Source: Planococcus liqunii
GTDB taxonomy: Bacteria; Bacillota; Bacilli; Bacillales_A; Planococcaceae
Assembly: GCF_030413595.1 (NCBI RefSeq)
Contig: NZ_CP129238.1
Coordinates: 3,038,001-3,102,000, forward strand
DNA length: 64,000 nt
Direction of reading: 5' to 3'
Numbering within the stretch: position 1 is the first letter of the stretch; every line of letters starts with the position of its first letter. Position numbers and translations under genes: made by a program. The notes beneath the pieces are model-generated. The model worked only from the letters and a program-made list of their open reading frames with translations. It had not been told where the DNA came from and ran no database searches. Below, in pieces: positions 8,232 to 15,899 of this stretch.

Positions 8232-8355
8232 CGCCAGTTTTTTAACAAATGAAGGCGTTTACAAAAAATTTACGTTGAAATTATCAAGTAAGTTTTTTCT
8301 TTTTACCTTTTTTTGAAAAAACTTCTGAATAAATATTGTTAATTATGGAACTTAT

Positions 8356-8383
8356 GTTACATTAATATTACAGGATTATTACA
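8356..8383 (+). promoter_or_regulatory. Triple hexamer direct repeat (11-bp period) upstream of SLH paralogue 1
   Basis: GTTACA, ATTACA and ATTACA are each separated by 5 nt. Read on the opposite strand they are TGTAAT, TGTAAT, TGTAAC, which matches the WalR half-site TGTWAH with N5 spacing; in gene direction they resemble PhoP boxes (TTHAYA, 5 of 6). The same triple occurs before paralogue 2. Which regulator binds is inference. Confidence 0.6.
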
Positions 8384-8481
8384 GGATATTTCACAATGCA
8401 CCACTGCATAGTCAATTCTTTGGGATGAATGCCGGAAACGTTCTTGTAGGTCTGAAAAACAAAGTTGAGGAGTGAATCGTT

Positions 8482-9564
8482 TTGAAGAAATTTTCATTGA
8501 TTACCGGTGCAGTATTGGCAGTAAGCCTACTCGCATCACCCGCACAAGCCGCATCGGATTTGCCGAACACACACAGATTTTATGAGGAAATGACGTTTTT
8601 GCAGACAAAAGGAGTCATTTCCGGGTTTGAAGACGGTACAATGCGTCCCGATCAAACTGTGAGCCGCGCAGAAGCTGCCATCATGATTGGGAAACTGAAA
8701 GGTTTGGACGGCACACAGCGCGGCACAAAATTTGCAGACGTACCGGCTAACTTAAAAGCGAGCGGTTATATCGCTTCTGCTGCTCAAGCCGGTTATATTT
8801 CAGGTTACCTGGACGGTTCATTTAAACCGAACGCACCGATTACGCGCGGCGATATGGCAATCATTCTTTCGTATGTCTTCCCTCTTGCCATGCAAGGCCT
8901 TGAAGATTTTAAAGATGTATCGCCGAATATGCGTGCTTATGATGCAATTGGGCAAGTAGTCAGCGGCAGTATTGCTGCCGGTTACCAGGACAACACATTT
9001 AAGCCGACTAATGCGACAACGCGTGCACAATTTGCAGCGTTCTTATCGCGCGGCTTGGAGCCGAAATTCCAGAACGATACGCATATGAAGGGCTCGTATT
9101 TAATGGATAAAACCAAAACTTATACCTTCCAATGGAATGATGGCGATATTGAGAAAATTTCTTACGTAAAACCAAAAGGCGAATTGGCTGAGGACTGGAA
9201 CTTCCTTTGGAAAGGTGATTTTGCTTCCGGAGACAGCTATTACTTGGTGGATATTGAGTCGAGTGAATTCCATGCTACGGGCGAACCATTTTCGGAGTTT
9301 TTCATTGATCTGGTTTATCCGGTTAAAAGCGGTACGAAGTTCAACGAAGATTCACCTTATGGACCCGCTGCTCAAATTACCAAAACCGGCGTAACGGTAA
9401 AAACGAAATACAAAACATTCACGAATGCAGTGGAAGTAACGGTTCCAGCTGATAAAGACTTTGAATTTGACGGCGTGAAATATTATATGGTCCCGGGATT
9501 CGGAAATGTAAAAACTTTGGACTTAACTGGAAATGTTTTAGGCGAGTTGATTTCGGTTAAATAA
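8482..9564 (+). CDS. SLH-domain surface protein, paralogue 1 of a tandem triplet
   Basis: 360 aa starting at TTG behind GAGGAG. Signal peptide to ~24 (ASPAQAA). Three SLH repeats lie at ~27-190, with clear motifs GFEDGTMRPDQTVSRAEAA, GYLDGSFKPNAPITRGDMA and GYQDNTFKPTNATTRAQFA. The C-terminal ~165 residues form a beta-rich domain starting after EPKFQNDTHMKGS and ending LGELISVK; I do not recognise it. The SLH region anchors the protein to pyruvylated SCWP. Monocistronic with a terminator. Confidence 0.9.
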   Translation: MKKFSLITGAVLAVSLLASPAQAASDLPNTHRFYEEMTFLQTKGVISGFEDGTMRPDQTVSRAEAAIMIGKLKGLDGTQRGTKFADVPANLKASGYIASAAQAGYISGYLDGSFKPNAPITRGDMAIILSYVFPLAMQGLEDFKDVSPNMRAYDAIGQVVSGSIAAGYQDNTFKPTNATTRAQFAAFLSRGLEPKFQNDTHMKGSYLMDKTKTYTFQWNDGDIEKISYVKPKGELAEDWNFLWKGDFASGDSYYLVDIESSEFHATGEPFSEFFIDLVYPVKSGTKFNEDSPYGPAAQITKTGVTVKTKYKTFTNAVEVTVPADKDFEFDGVKYYMVPGFGNVKTLDLTGNVLGELISVK

Positions 9565-9573
9565 AGAGGAAGT

Positions 9574-9603
9574 AAGGAGAATTCAAAAGGAATTCTCCTT
9601 TTT
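9574..9603 (+). terminator. Terminator after SLH paralogue 1
   Basis: AAGGAGAATTC pairs perfectly with GAATTCTCCTT around AAAAG, followed by TTT. Confidence 0.88.
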
Positions 9604-9647
9604 CATTTGGAAATTACTACATAATTATTGATATTTATGGAATCAAT

Positions 9648-9690
9648 GTTACAATTATATTACATACAGATTACAAGACTTATTTATACA
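9648..9690 (+). promoter_or_regulatory. Triple hexamer repeat and -10 upstream of SLH paralogue 2
   Basis: GTTACA, ATTACA, ATTACA with 5-nt spacers, then 9 nt, then TATACA as a -10. This spacing (last hexamer in the -35 place) is what is known for PhoP-activated promoters; the half-sites also fit WalR read in reverse. Confidence 0.6.
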
Positions 9691-9767
9691 TACGATTTAC
9701 TTAGTTATTCGATTTGTTCACCTAAGAAACGTTTTGAGTCTGTAAAAAAAATTGAGGAGTGAAGGAT

Positions 9768-10844
9768 TTGAAAAAGTTTTCATTGATTACAGGAGCGGTA
9801 CTGGCATTGACCTTACTCGCCTCCCCTGCACAAGCAGCATCCGATTTGCCGAACAGCCACCGGTTTTACGAGGAAATGACGTATTTGCAGAACAAAGGGG
9901 TCATCTCCGGTTTTGAAGACGGCACCTTGCGCCCGGATAAAACGGTCAGCCGCGCGGAAGCCGCGATTATGATCGGCAAATTGAAAGGCTTGGACGGCAC
10001 GCAACGCGACGCCGGGTTCAAGGATGTTCCGAAAAGCTTGAAAGCGAGCGGTTATATTGCGGCAGCGGCAAAAGCCGGCTATGTATCGGGATATGAGAAC
10101 GGCACCTTTAAGCCGGACGCTCCGATTACGCGCGGGGATATGGCGATTATCCTATCCCGTGTGTTCCCGCTTTACATGCCCGGGCTTGAAGACTTCAAGG
10201 ATGTTTCACCAAATATGAAAGCTTATGAGTCCATCGGCTATGTCGTAAGCGGCAATGTCGCGGCTGGTTATCCAGACAACACGTTTAAGCCATCCAATGC
10301 TACGACTCGTGCGCAATTTTCCGCATTCCTGTCTCGTGGAGTGGAGCCGAAGTTCCAAAACGATACACATATGAAAGGCTCGTTTTTAAGAGATAAAACG
10401 AAAACGTATTCTTACAAAAATGCAGATGGCAAATATGAAATTTATTCCTATGTAAAGCCTGACAGTGAATTTGCTGACATTGAAAACTTTGTATGGAAAC
10501 GAATTTATGAAAACGAATTCTCATACTACACAGAGCATGAATCCAGCAAGTTTCACTTATCCGGTTTTGCAGGATCCGACTCTTATATCGATTTGGTTTA
10601 TCCAATTAAAAAAGGAGCCACTTTTACTGGTTTCCAAGACTCGTCAGTTTATGAAATCACAAATGTTGGCGTGACGGTGAAAACGCCATACAAAACATTT
10701 ACCAATGCCGTTGAAGTAACTTTAAAAGCAGATCCTAAAAAGAATATAGAAGGTCATAAATATTACATGGTCGAAGGACATGGTCACGTTAAAACCGTTT
10801 CCCTGGATGGCAAAGTTCTTTCTGAATTGTTTTCAGTCAAGTGA
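9768..10844 (+). CDS. SLH-domain surface protein, paralogue 2
   Basis: 358 aa. TTG at 9768 is chosen because it aligns with paralogue 1 and sits 8 nt after GAGGAG; a GTG three codons upstream overlaps that site. Signal peptide, three SLH repeats (GFEDGTLRPDKTVSRAEAA, GYENGTFKPDAPITRGDMA, GYPDNTFKPSNATTRAQFS), then a ~165-residue C-terminal domain beginning EPKFQNDTHMKGS and ending LSELFSVK. SLH parts are nearly identical to paralogues 1 and 3; the C-terminal domains differ much more. Confidence 0.9.
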   Translation: MKKFSLITGAVLALTLLASPAQAASDLPNSHRFYEEMTYLQNKGVISGFEDGTLRPDKTVSRAEAAIMIGKLKGLDGTQRDAGFKDVPKSLKASGYIAAAAKAGYVSGYENGTFKPDAPITRGDMAIILSRVFPLYMPGLEDFKDVSPNMKAYESIGYVVSGNVAAGYPDNTFKPSNATTRAQFSAFLSRGVEPKFQNDTHMKGSFLRDKTKTYSYKNADGKYEIYSYVKPDSEFADIENFVWKRIYENEFSYYTEHESSKFHLSGFAGSDSYIDLVYPIKKGATFTGFQDSSVYEITNVGVTVKTPYKTFTNAVEVTLKADPKKNIEGHKYYMVEGHGHVKTVSLDGKVLSELFSVK

Positions 10845-10866
10845 TAAAAACTGTTTAGAAGATTTC

Positions 10867-10897
10867 AAGGAGAGTGTTAGCACTCTCCTTTTCTTTG
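10867..10897 (+). terminator. Terminator/attenuator between SLH paralogues 2 and 3
   Basis: AAGGAGAGTG pairs with CACTCTCCTT around TTAG and is followed by TTCTTT. No separate promoter is evident before paralogue 3, so the third gene may depend on read-through. Confidence 0.8.
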
Positions 10898-10933
10898 AAC
10901 TTTTCTGCAGTTAACTATGAAGGAGTGGAAGAT

Positions 10934-12016
10934 TTGAAAAAGGTTTCATTGATTACAGGAGCGGTACTGGCACTCACATTACTTGCCTCCCCGGCACAGG
11001 CCGCAACGGATTTACCGAACAGCCACCGTTTTTTTGAGGAAATGACGTATTTGCAGAACAAAGGAGTCATTTCCGGTTTTGAAGACGGCACTCTGCGCCC
11101 GGATAAAACGGTGAGCCGTGCGGAAGCGGCCATCATGATCGGCAAGTTGAAGGGCTTGGATGGCACACAAAAAGATTCTCAGTTCAAGGATGTGCCGAAG
11201 AGCTTGAAAGCGAGCGGTTATATTGCCGCAGCGGCGAAAGCCGGCTATGTGTGGGGGTATGAGAACGGTACGTTTAAGCCGGATGCCCCGATTACGCGCG
11301 GCGATATGGCGATCATTCTTTCACGGGTATACCCACTCGAAATGAAGGCCGTTGAAGATTTAAAAGACGTTTCACAGAATATGCGTGCTTACGAAGCCAT
11401 CGGTGGCGTTATCAGAGGCAATATTGCAGCCGGATATCCAGATAAGACCTTTAAACCAACCCAAGCTACTACACGTGCGCAGTTCTCTGCTTTTGTAGCT
11501 CGTGGGTTAGAACCGAAATTTCAAAACGATACCCATATGGCCCATTCGTATTTGATGGACAAAACAAAAACGTATACGTTTCAGTATTGGGATGGGATAA
11601 AGTTTGATGCTTCGTACGTGAAACCGAAAGGAAAGTATGAAAATATACATAACTTCCTCTGGGTAAATCAATCTGAAAATGTACCGCCTTCCTATTTCTC
11701 AGAATACGAGACAAGCGAAGAGTTGCAGATTGGCTATCCAGGAGTTGAATACCACACCCAGTTAGTTTACCCGATTCAAAAAGGAACACGGTTTAATGAA
11801 GATGGCACGTTTTCATTGCCTGCTAAAATCACCAATGTCGGCATGACGATTGAAACCAAATATAAAACGTTTAAGAATGCGGTGGAAGTGACGATCTTGC
11901 CGATCCCTCAATCCAGTGTAGAAGGGTCTAAATATTATTTGGTTGAAGGATATGGAATTGTGAAGGAAGTCGCAATGAATGGGGAATTAATTTACGAATT
12001 GATTGCAGTGAAATAA
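10934..12016 (+). CDS. SLH-domain surface protein, paralogue 3
   Basis: 360 aa. TTG at 10934 behind AAGGAGTGG is chosen by alignment with the other two copies. Signal peptide, three SLH repeats (GFEDGTLRPDKTVSRAEAA, GYENGTFKPDAPITRGDMA, GYPDKTFKPTQATTRAQFS), then the same C-terminal domain type (EPKFQNDTHMAHS to IYELIAVK). It lacks the triple hexamer repeat found before copies 1 and 2 and sits only 90 bp after copy 2, behind a terminator. Confidence 0.9.
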   Translation: MKKVSLITGAVLALTLLASPAQAATDLPNSHRFFEEMTYLQNKGVISGFEDGTLRPDKTVSRAEAAIMIGKLKGLDGTQKDSQFKDVPKSLKASGYIAAAAKAGYVWGYENGTFKPDAPITRGDMAIILSRVYPLEMKAVEDLKDVSQNMRAYEAIGGVIRGNIAAGYPDKTFKPTQATTRAQFSAFVARGLEPKFQNDTHMAHSYLMDKTKTYTFQYWDGIKFDASYVKPKGKYENIHNFLWVNQSENVPPSYFSEYETSEELQIGYPGVEYHTQLVYPIQKGTRFNEDGTFSLPAKITNVGMTIETKYKTFKNAVEVTILPIPQSSVEGSKYYLVEGYGIVKEVAMNGELIYELIAVK

Positions 12017-12056
12017 AAAGAAGGCCCGCTCACACTGATGAGCGGGCCTTCTTTTT
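12017..12056. terminator. Bidirectional terminator between convergent genes
   Basis: AAGGCCCGCTCA pairs with TGAGCGGGCCTT around a 6-nt loop, with AAAAAGA before and CTTTTTT after. It ends SLH paralogue 3 and the minus-strand SMR-like gene whose stop overlaps it. Confidence 0.92.
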
Positions 12057-12400
12057 TAGCTTACAAGTACTACGGCACCGGTAAGGATCAACAGGACACC
12101 TGCGATTTTGCGCAGGCTGATTTTTTCTTTCAAGATGAAATAGGACAAAATCATTGTCCAAATATACGTAACAGCGGTTAATGGGAACACGGTCGTATAC
12201 GGCAAGTATTGCAGCGCCACAATGTTGAGGATCGCGCCCAAGCCGTAAAAGCCGACTCCCAGTACCAGCTTTGTCACCATTTTTGTTTTTTCGGTTTGCA
12301 GATCATGGCTGGAAGCGGCTTTTAGGAAATAACCGCCGAGTGCGCCGAGCCACGTCATAACGATCATCAATAATCCAAGCAAGAGATTAATGGCGGTCAC
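12056..12400 (-). CDS. Small multidrug-resistance-like (EamA/DMT) membrane protein, second of a pair
   Basis: 114 aa with four predicted membrane helices, including the ending typical of the DMT/SMR fold (FILKEKISLRKIAGVLLILTGAVVLVS). Its gene overlaps the end of a sister gene, and both follow a polyprenyl-phosphate glycosyltransferase and a large membrane protein. Paired SMR-like proteins in such operons (ArnE/ArnF type) flip polyprenyl-phosphate sugars across the membrane; this role is inferred from context. The GTG at 12400 has its Shine-Dalgarno almost adjacent; an ATT at 12391, overlapping the upstream TAA, would be better spaced, so the start is uncertain. Confidence 0.78.
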   Translation of the reverse strand: MTAINLLLGLLMIVMTWLGALGGYFLKAASSHDLQTEKTKMVTKLVLGVGFYGLGAILNIVALQYLPYTTVFPLTAVTYIWTMILSYFILKEKISLRKIAGVLLILTGAVVLVS

Positions 12401-12725
12401 CCCCTATCGCGACAACGCCCACCAGGATTAACAGCGTCCCAAGAGAAACATTAAGCGTCACGGCTTCCCCAAGGAACATCGCCCCGTAGAAAATGGCGAT
12501 GACGTACCCGAGGCTGAGCAATGGATGCAAGACGGACAGCTTGCCGAAGCGAAACGCCACCGTCATTAAGACAGCACCCATTCCGTACAGCACAAAGCCG
12601 ATCCACATCTGGTAATCGAGCACCGAGTCTGCCAGTTTCCAGAACATTTGCCCTGTTGCCGTGGAAAAAGCGGCGGCCACCATCAGCACGATGCCTAAAG
12701 GTTTTGTTGTTTCCTCACTTTTCAA
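12387..12725 (-). CDS. Small multidrug-resistance-like (EamA/DMT) membrane protein, first of a pair
   Basis: About 112 aa with four membrane helices (GIVLMVAAAFSTATGQMFW start; GTLLILVGVVAIGG end). TTG at 12725 lies 11 nt after AAGGGG and overlaps the stop of the preceding gene by 11 nt; TTG 12749 or GTG 12734 are possible but poorly placed. It is expected to form a heterodimer with the next gene product. The best analogy is the ArnE/ArnF undecaprenyl-phosphate-sugar flippase, from the operon order GT2, membrane protein, SMR, SMR. Confidence 0.78.
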   Translation of the reverse strand: MKSEETTKPLGIVLMVAAAFSTATGQMFWKLADSVLDYQMWIGFVLYGMGAVLMTVAFRFGKLSVLHPLLSLGYVIAIFYGAMFLGEAVTLNVSLGTLLILVGVVAIGGDRH

Positions 12726-14457
12726 GCTTGCCACCGCCCCTTGGGACAAAGGAGATCAAACTGATGAATAAGGCTGCATACAAGAACAAGGTATTGCTGA
12801 ACAAGTAGCGGAAATCCTGCGCCGGAATGGTCGCTGTTACTGCCCCGGTATTTAATGCAATTGGCAATAGCAACAGCCAAACGCGCCAGTTATTGCGCAA
12901 ATACGCGATGTAGATGAGCAGCGTGCTCAAGAAAATGTAAACAGCAGGACGCCAAATCGTTTCTTTGGCACTGTCATCAACACTTAAATACTTGCCGGCT
13001 GCTTGCGTCACAGTAGGATAGATCACTCGGTTCACGAGCCCGAATTCATTGCCATAATAGATGTTGGTCACATAGCGGTTCATCCGCCCATCTTCCGGCA
13101 AATTCATCTGCCAGACGAGCGAACTTTGCTTCAAGAAACCTTCTATGGCCAGCGCCGGGTTCTGGACCACAAGTCCGCCCCACATTTTAAAGTAGCCTGG
13201 CCAATCGTTGTAAATGACCCAGCGGTCGTAGTCGCCCCAAGAAAATTTAATCGGGTCGACGCTGTAGGGATTGTATTTTTCCGGCCATTTTTCGAGCGCC
13301 ATGAGGCTGTTGACATACGCCCGTTGGTCGTCGTCCATATCGCCGTTATTAACGACAATATTGGCAATTTGCTGAGTCGGGATGCTGAGCGCTTCCTGGG
13401 GATCCGAGTCCACCACATCAAGTTTGGTATACACCGGCCCCGTGATAATTTGATGAATGACGATAATAACCAGCGCTGCCGGCAAGAGACGCTTCCACGT
13501 ATGGCGGTACATGATCAACACCACAATCATCGTGATGACAAATACCGGGAATCCGTTGTGGCGGAAGAATACCAGCACGAACGAACTGATCAGAAATAAG
13601 GCCATAAAGGACAGCTTTTTCGTTTCTTCGCCGTTCGTTTTGACCAATAAGATCATCAACAATGAGAAAAACAAGAGTGAAATGCTATACGTTACATCTT
13701 TCCAGATGGTGATGGAAAGAATGGAATTCATCGGAACAAGGGCTGCACCAATTAAGACGACCCAAATAATTGCGGAATGGAGATTGAATCGTTTCATCAA
13801 ATAGCCGAGATACCCCATAGTGATAGCGAGCAAAGCAATTTGGAACAACGCCACACTTCCCGGACTGTCCCATAGTTTGGTTAAGAACATGATGGTCCAT
13901 GTAAACATGACCGGATGCCAGTTGGTGAATTCCTGCGTTTTCGCCTGTTCCCACTGCGCCATGGAGTCGGGCGTCATCGCTGCCGGATAGAAGGCGATGA
14001 ACATCACCATCGAAGCGGCAAGCATCGGCAGCATGTAAATCAACACATATACTGGTGACACTTTTTGCAATTCTGTTGCGGGCTTGATCGCCAGGAAAAA
14101 TTTGATAATGGCCATCACCAATATGGCGACCGCTAAGAACATACCAAAGTACACAACAAGCTTAATGACCAAATGGTTATCTGCGAGATACCCCTGTTCC
14201 CCGCGCACACTAAAGGAAGCAAGAATCGAAAAGATTGGCAGGAAAATCACCAAGCTGATTTGTTTCGGCCGCGGCCATGCTTTGATTATTCGGGCAAACG
14301 GATAAATGTAAATCAGCAACGCAAACAAGACAAGCGTCACCAATGCAATCAGCCAGAAACTGGCATTTAAAATCGGTTGGAAATAAAAAACAGCGGTTAG
14401 CGAAAGAAAAAGTGCTGCTAGTAACAATGCAGCACTTACCAGGTAAGTCTTTTTCAT
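12715..14457 (-). CDS. Large multi-pass membrane protein, probable GT-C-type glycosyltransferase (DUF6020-like)
   Basis: 580 aa with about 12-14 hydrophobic helices and one sizeable external loop (~345-450; DVVDSDPQEALSIPTQQIA, WGDYDRWVIYNDWPGYFKMW). The architecture and a conserved-looking Asp-containing first loop (YPAAMTPDSMAQWEQA) suit a polyprenyl-phosphate-sugar dependent transferase. Its ATG overlaps the stop of the GT2 gene upstream (TAATG), so the two are translationally coupled. Proposed role: to attach the flipped sugar to an extracytoplasmic acceptor such as wall polymer or glycoprotein. The family assignment is from memory of similar proteins; the role is inference. Confidence 0.75.
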   Translation of the reverse strand: MKKTYLVSAALLLAALFLSLTAVFYFQPILNASFWLIALVTLVLFALLIYIYPFARIIKAWPRPKQISLVIFLPIFSILASFSVRGEQGYLADNHLVIKLVVYFGMFLAVAILVMAIIKFFLAIKPATELQKVSPVYVLIYMLPMLAASMVMFIAFYPAAMTPDSMAQWEQAKTQEFTNWHPVMFTWTIMFLTKLWDSPGSVALFQIALLAITMGYLGYLMKRFNLHSAIIWVVLIGAALVPMNSILSITIWKDVTYSISLLFFSLLMILLVKTNGEETKKLSFMALFLISSFVLVFFRHNGFPVFVITMIVVLIMYRHTWKRLLPAALVIIVIHQIITGPVYTKLDVVDSDPQEALSIPTQQIANIVVNNGDMDDDQRAYVNSLMALEKWPEKYNPYSVDPIKFSWGDYDRWVIYNDWPGYFKMWGGLVVQNPALAIEGFLKQSSLVWQMNLPEDGRMNRYVTNIYYGNEFGLVNRVIYPTVTQAAGKYLSVDDSAKETIWRPAVYIFLSTLLIYIAYLRNNWRVWLLLLPIALNTGAVTATIPAQDFRYLFSNTLFLYAALFISLISFVPRGGGKLEK

Positions 14458-15395
14458 TATTTTGCCTCTCCCCGAATCCGGTCGCTGATGCGAATCAGTT
14501 CAAGTTCAAACTGTTTGCGGTGCGTTCCGGCTACTGTGTCGAGGATCAAGCCACAAGCGAACGACAACATCGATACCATGACGAGGCCGACGGCAAGAAT
14601 TGCTGATGGCACACGTGTGACGAACTGCGTTTGAGCGTATTCGACAATGACCGGCACGCCGGCAATCAAGCCCAAAATCAAGAAAACAACAGCCCACGAC
14701 GTGAAGAATAAGTATGGCTTGTAGTCTTTGAACAAAGTAAAGATCATGCGAAGTACTTTGATGCCATCCTGAACCGTATTCAGTTTGGATTCACTGCCTT
14801 CTGGGCGGTCACGGTAATCGATTGCGACTTCTTTAATCAGGAATTTGTTATCCAAAGCATGGATGCTCATTTCAGTTTCAATTTCAAAACCAGGGCTCGT
14901 GACAGGCAAAGATTTGACAAACAAACGGTCAAATGCTCGGTAACCCGTCATGATGTCATTGATATTGCTCTTGTACAAGCGGTTGATCAAGTTTTTCACA
15001 AGCGTGTTCCCGAAACCATGGAATTTCCGCTTGTTTTCATTGAAATAAGTACCGTTGGATAACCGGTCTCCGATCACCAAGTTTGCTTCTTTGTTGACGA
15101 TTGGTTTAATCAGCTCGTGAACAAATTCTGCAGGGTATGTATCGTCACCATCGGCCATGATGTAAACGTCGGCATCGATTTGGCGGAACATGGAACGAAC
15201 CACGTTCCCTTTCCCTTGGCGCGGCTCTTGGCGCACGATTGCTCCATGAGCCAGTGCCACTTCTGTGGTTTTATCTTTGGAGTTATTATCGTAAACGTAA
15301 ATTTTTGCATGAGGCAGTTCTCTCTTGAAGTCTTCAATGACTTTGCCAATCGTCAGTTCTTCGTTATAACAAGGCAATAAAATTGCAATTTCCAT
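14457..15395 (-). CDS. GT2 polyprenyl-phosphate glycosyltransferase (DPM1/GtrB/ArnC-like)
   Basis: 312 aa. It starts MEIAILLPCYNEELTIGKV, the GT-A GT2 entry, with the DNNS nucleotide-binding segment and the catalytic DGDDTYPAE region (the DXD-like site is ADGDDTYP). The last ~90 residues hold two membrane helices, as in GtrB-type enzymes. It would move a sugar from a nucleotide donor to undecaprenyl phosphate on the inner face. First gene of a four-gene operon with overlapping or near-overlapping junctions. RBS AAAGGAGAAC precedes the ATG. Confidence 0.9.
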   Translation of the reverse strand: MEIAILLPCYNEELTIGKVIEDFKRELPHAKIYVYDNNSKDKTTEVALAHGAIVRQEPRQGKGNVVRSMFRQIDADVYIMADGDDTYPAEFVHELIKPIVNKEANLVIGDRLSNGTYFNENKRKFHGFGNTLVKNLINRLYKSNINDIMTGYRAFDRLFVKSLPVTSPGFEIETEMSIHALDNKFLIKEVAIDYRDRPEGSESKLNTVQDGIKVLRMIFTLFKDYKPYLFFTSWAVVFLILGLIAGVPVIVEYAQTQFVTRVPSAILAVGLVMVSMLSFACGLILDTVAGTHRKQFELELIRISDRIRGEAK

Positions 15396-15542
15396 TTTTG
15401 TTCTCCTTTATTTCATCTAGACATATTCTTCATTGTAACATGATTGAATGCTTTAGTGAAATAGGACCTGAAAGGGTTTGTATTTGGTGGAAGAAGGGGT
15501 GGTGTGAGTGGAAGGTAACTCCTTTTGACCGGTTTTGCTTGG

Positions 15543-15850
15543 TGAGTTTCACTATTTTCTCGATGAGTTTCACGATTTGGCAGGTGAGTTTCACGATTCT
15601 CTCTTTGAGTTTCACGATTTGGCAGGTGAGTTTCACGATACTCAGTGAAAAGTGTTATTTGGTGTCTTTTTCGCTTTTCGCTGCAGGCGAAAAGCTCGGC
15701 ATCTAAGGTTTAAGTAGGCTGGGCTTGTGAGTTTCACTTTTCTCTAGCTGAATTTCACTATTGGGCAAGTGAATTTCACAATTCTTTCTTTGAGTTTTAC
15801 CTTTCTCTTCTTGAGTTCCCCTTTTCGCTTTGCGAACTTCCTATAACTAG
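15543..15850. repeat. 21-bp-phased TGAGTTTCAC array with hairpin, locus B
   Basis: Two blocks of five to six 21-bp units (cores TGAGTTTCAC, TGAATTTCAC, TGAGTTTTAC) flank a hairpin GCTTTTCGC/GCGAAAAGC with loop TGCAG at 15673-15695. Variable parts GATTTGGCAGG and TTTTCTCTAGC echo locus A. It lies in the ~500-bp gap upstream of the GT2 gene and downstream of a protease gene. No gene is supported here. Confidence 0.88.
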
Positions 15851-15861
15851 TTTTATAAGAA

Positions 15862-15890
15862 AAGGCATCTGCTCCATCAGCAGATGCCTT
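15862..15890 (-). terminator. Terminator of the 1022-aa subtilase gene
   Basis: AAGGCATCTGCT pairs with AGCAGATGCCTT around CCATC; on the minus strand it is followed by TTCTTAT. Confidence 0.85.
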
Positions 15891-15899
15891 CTACACAGT

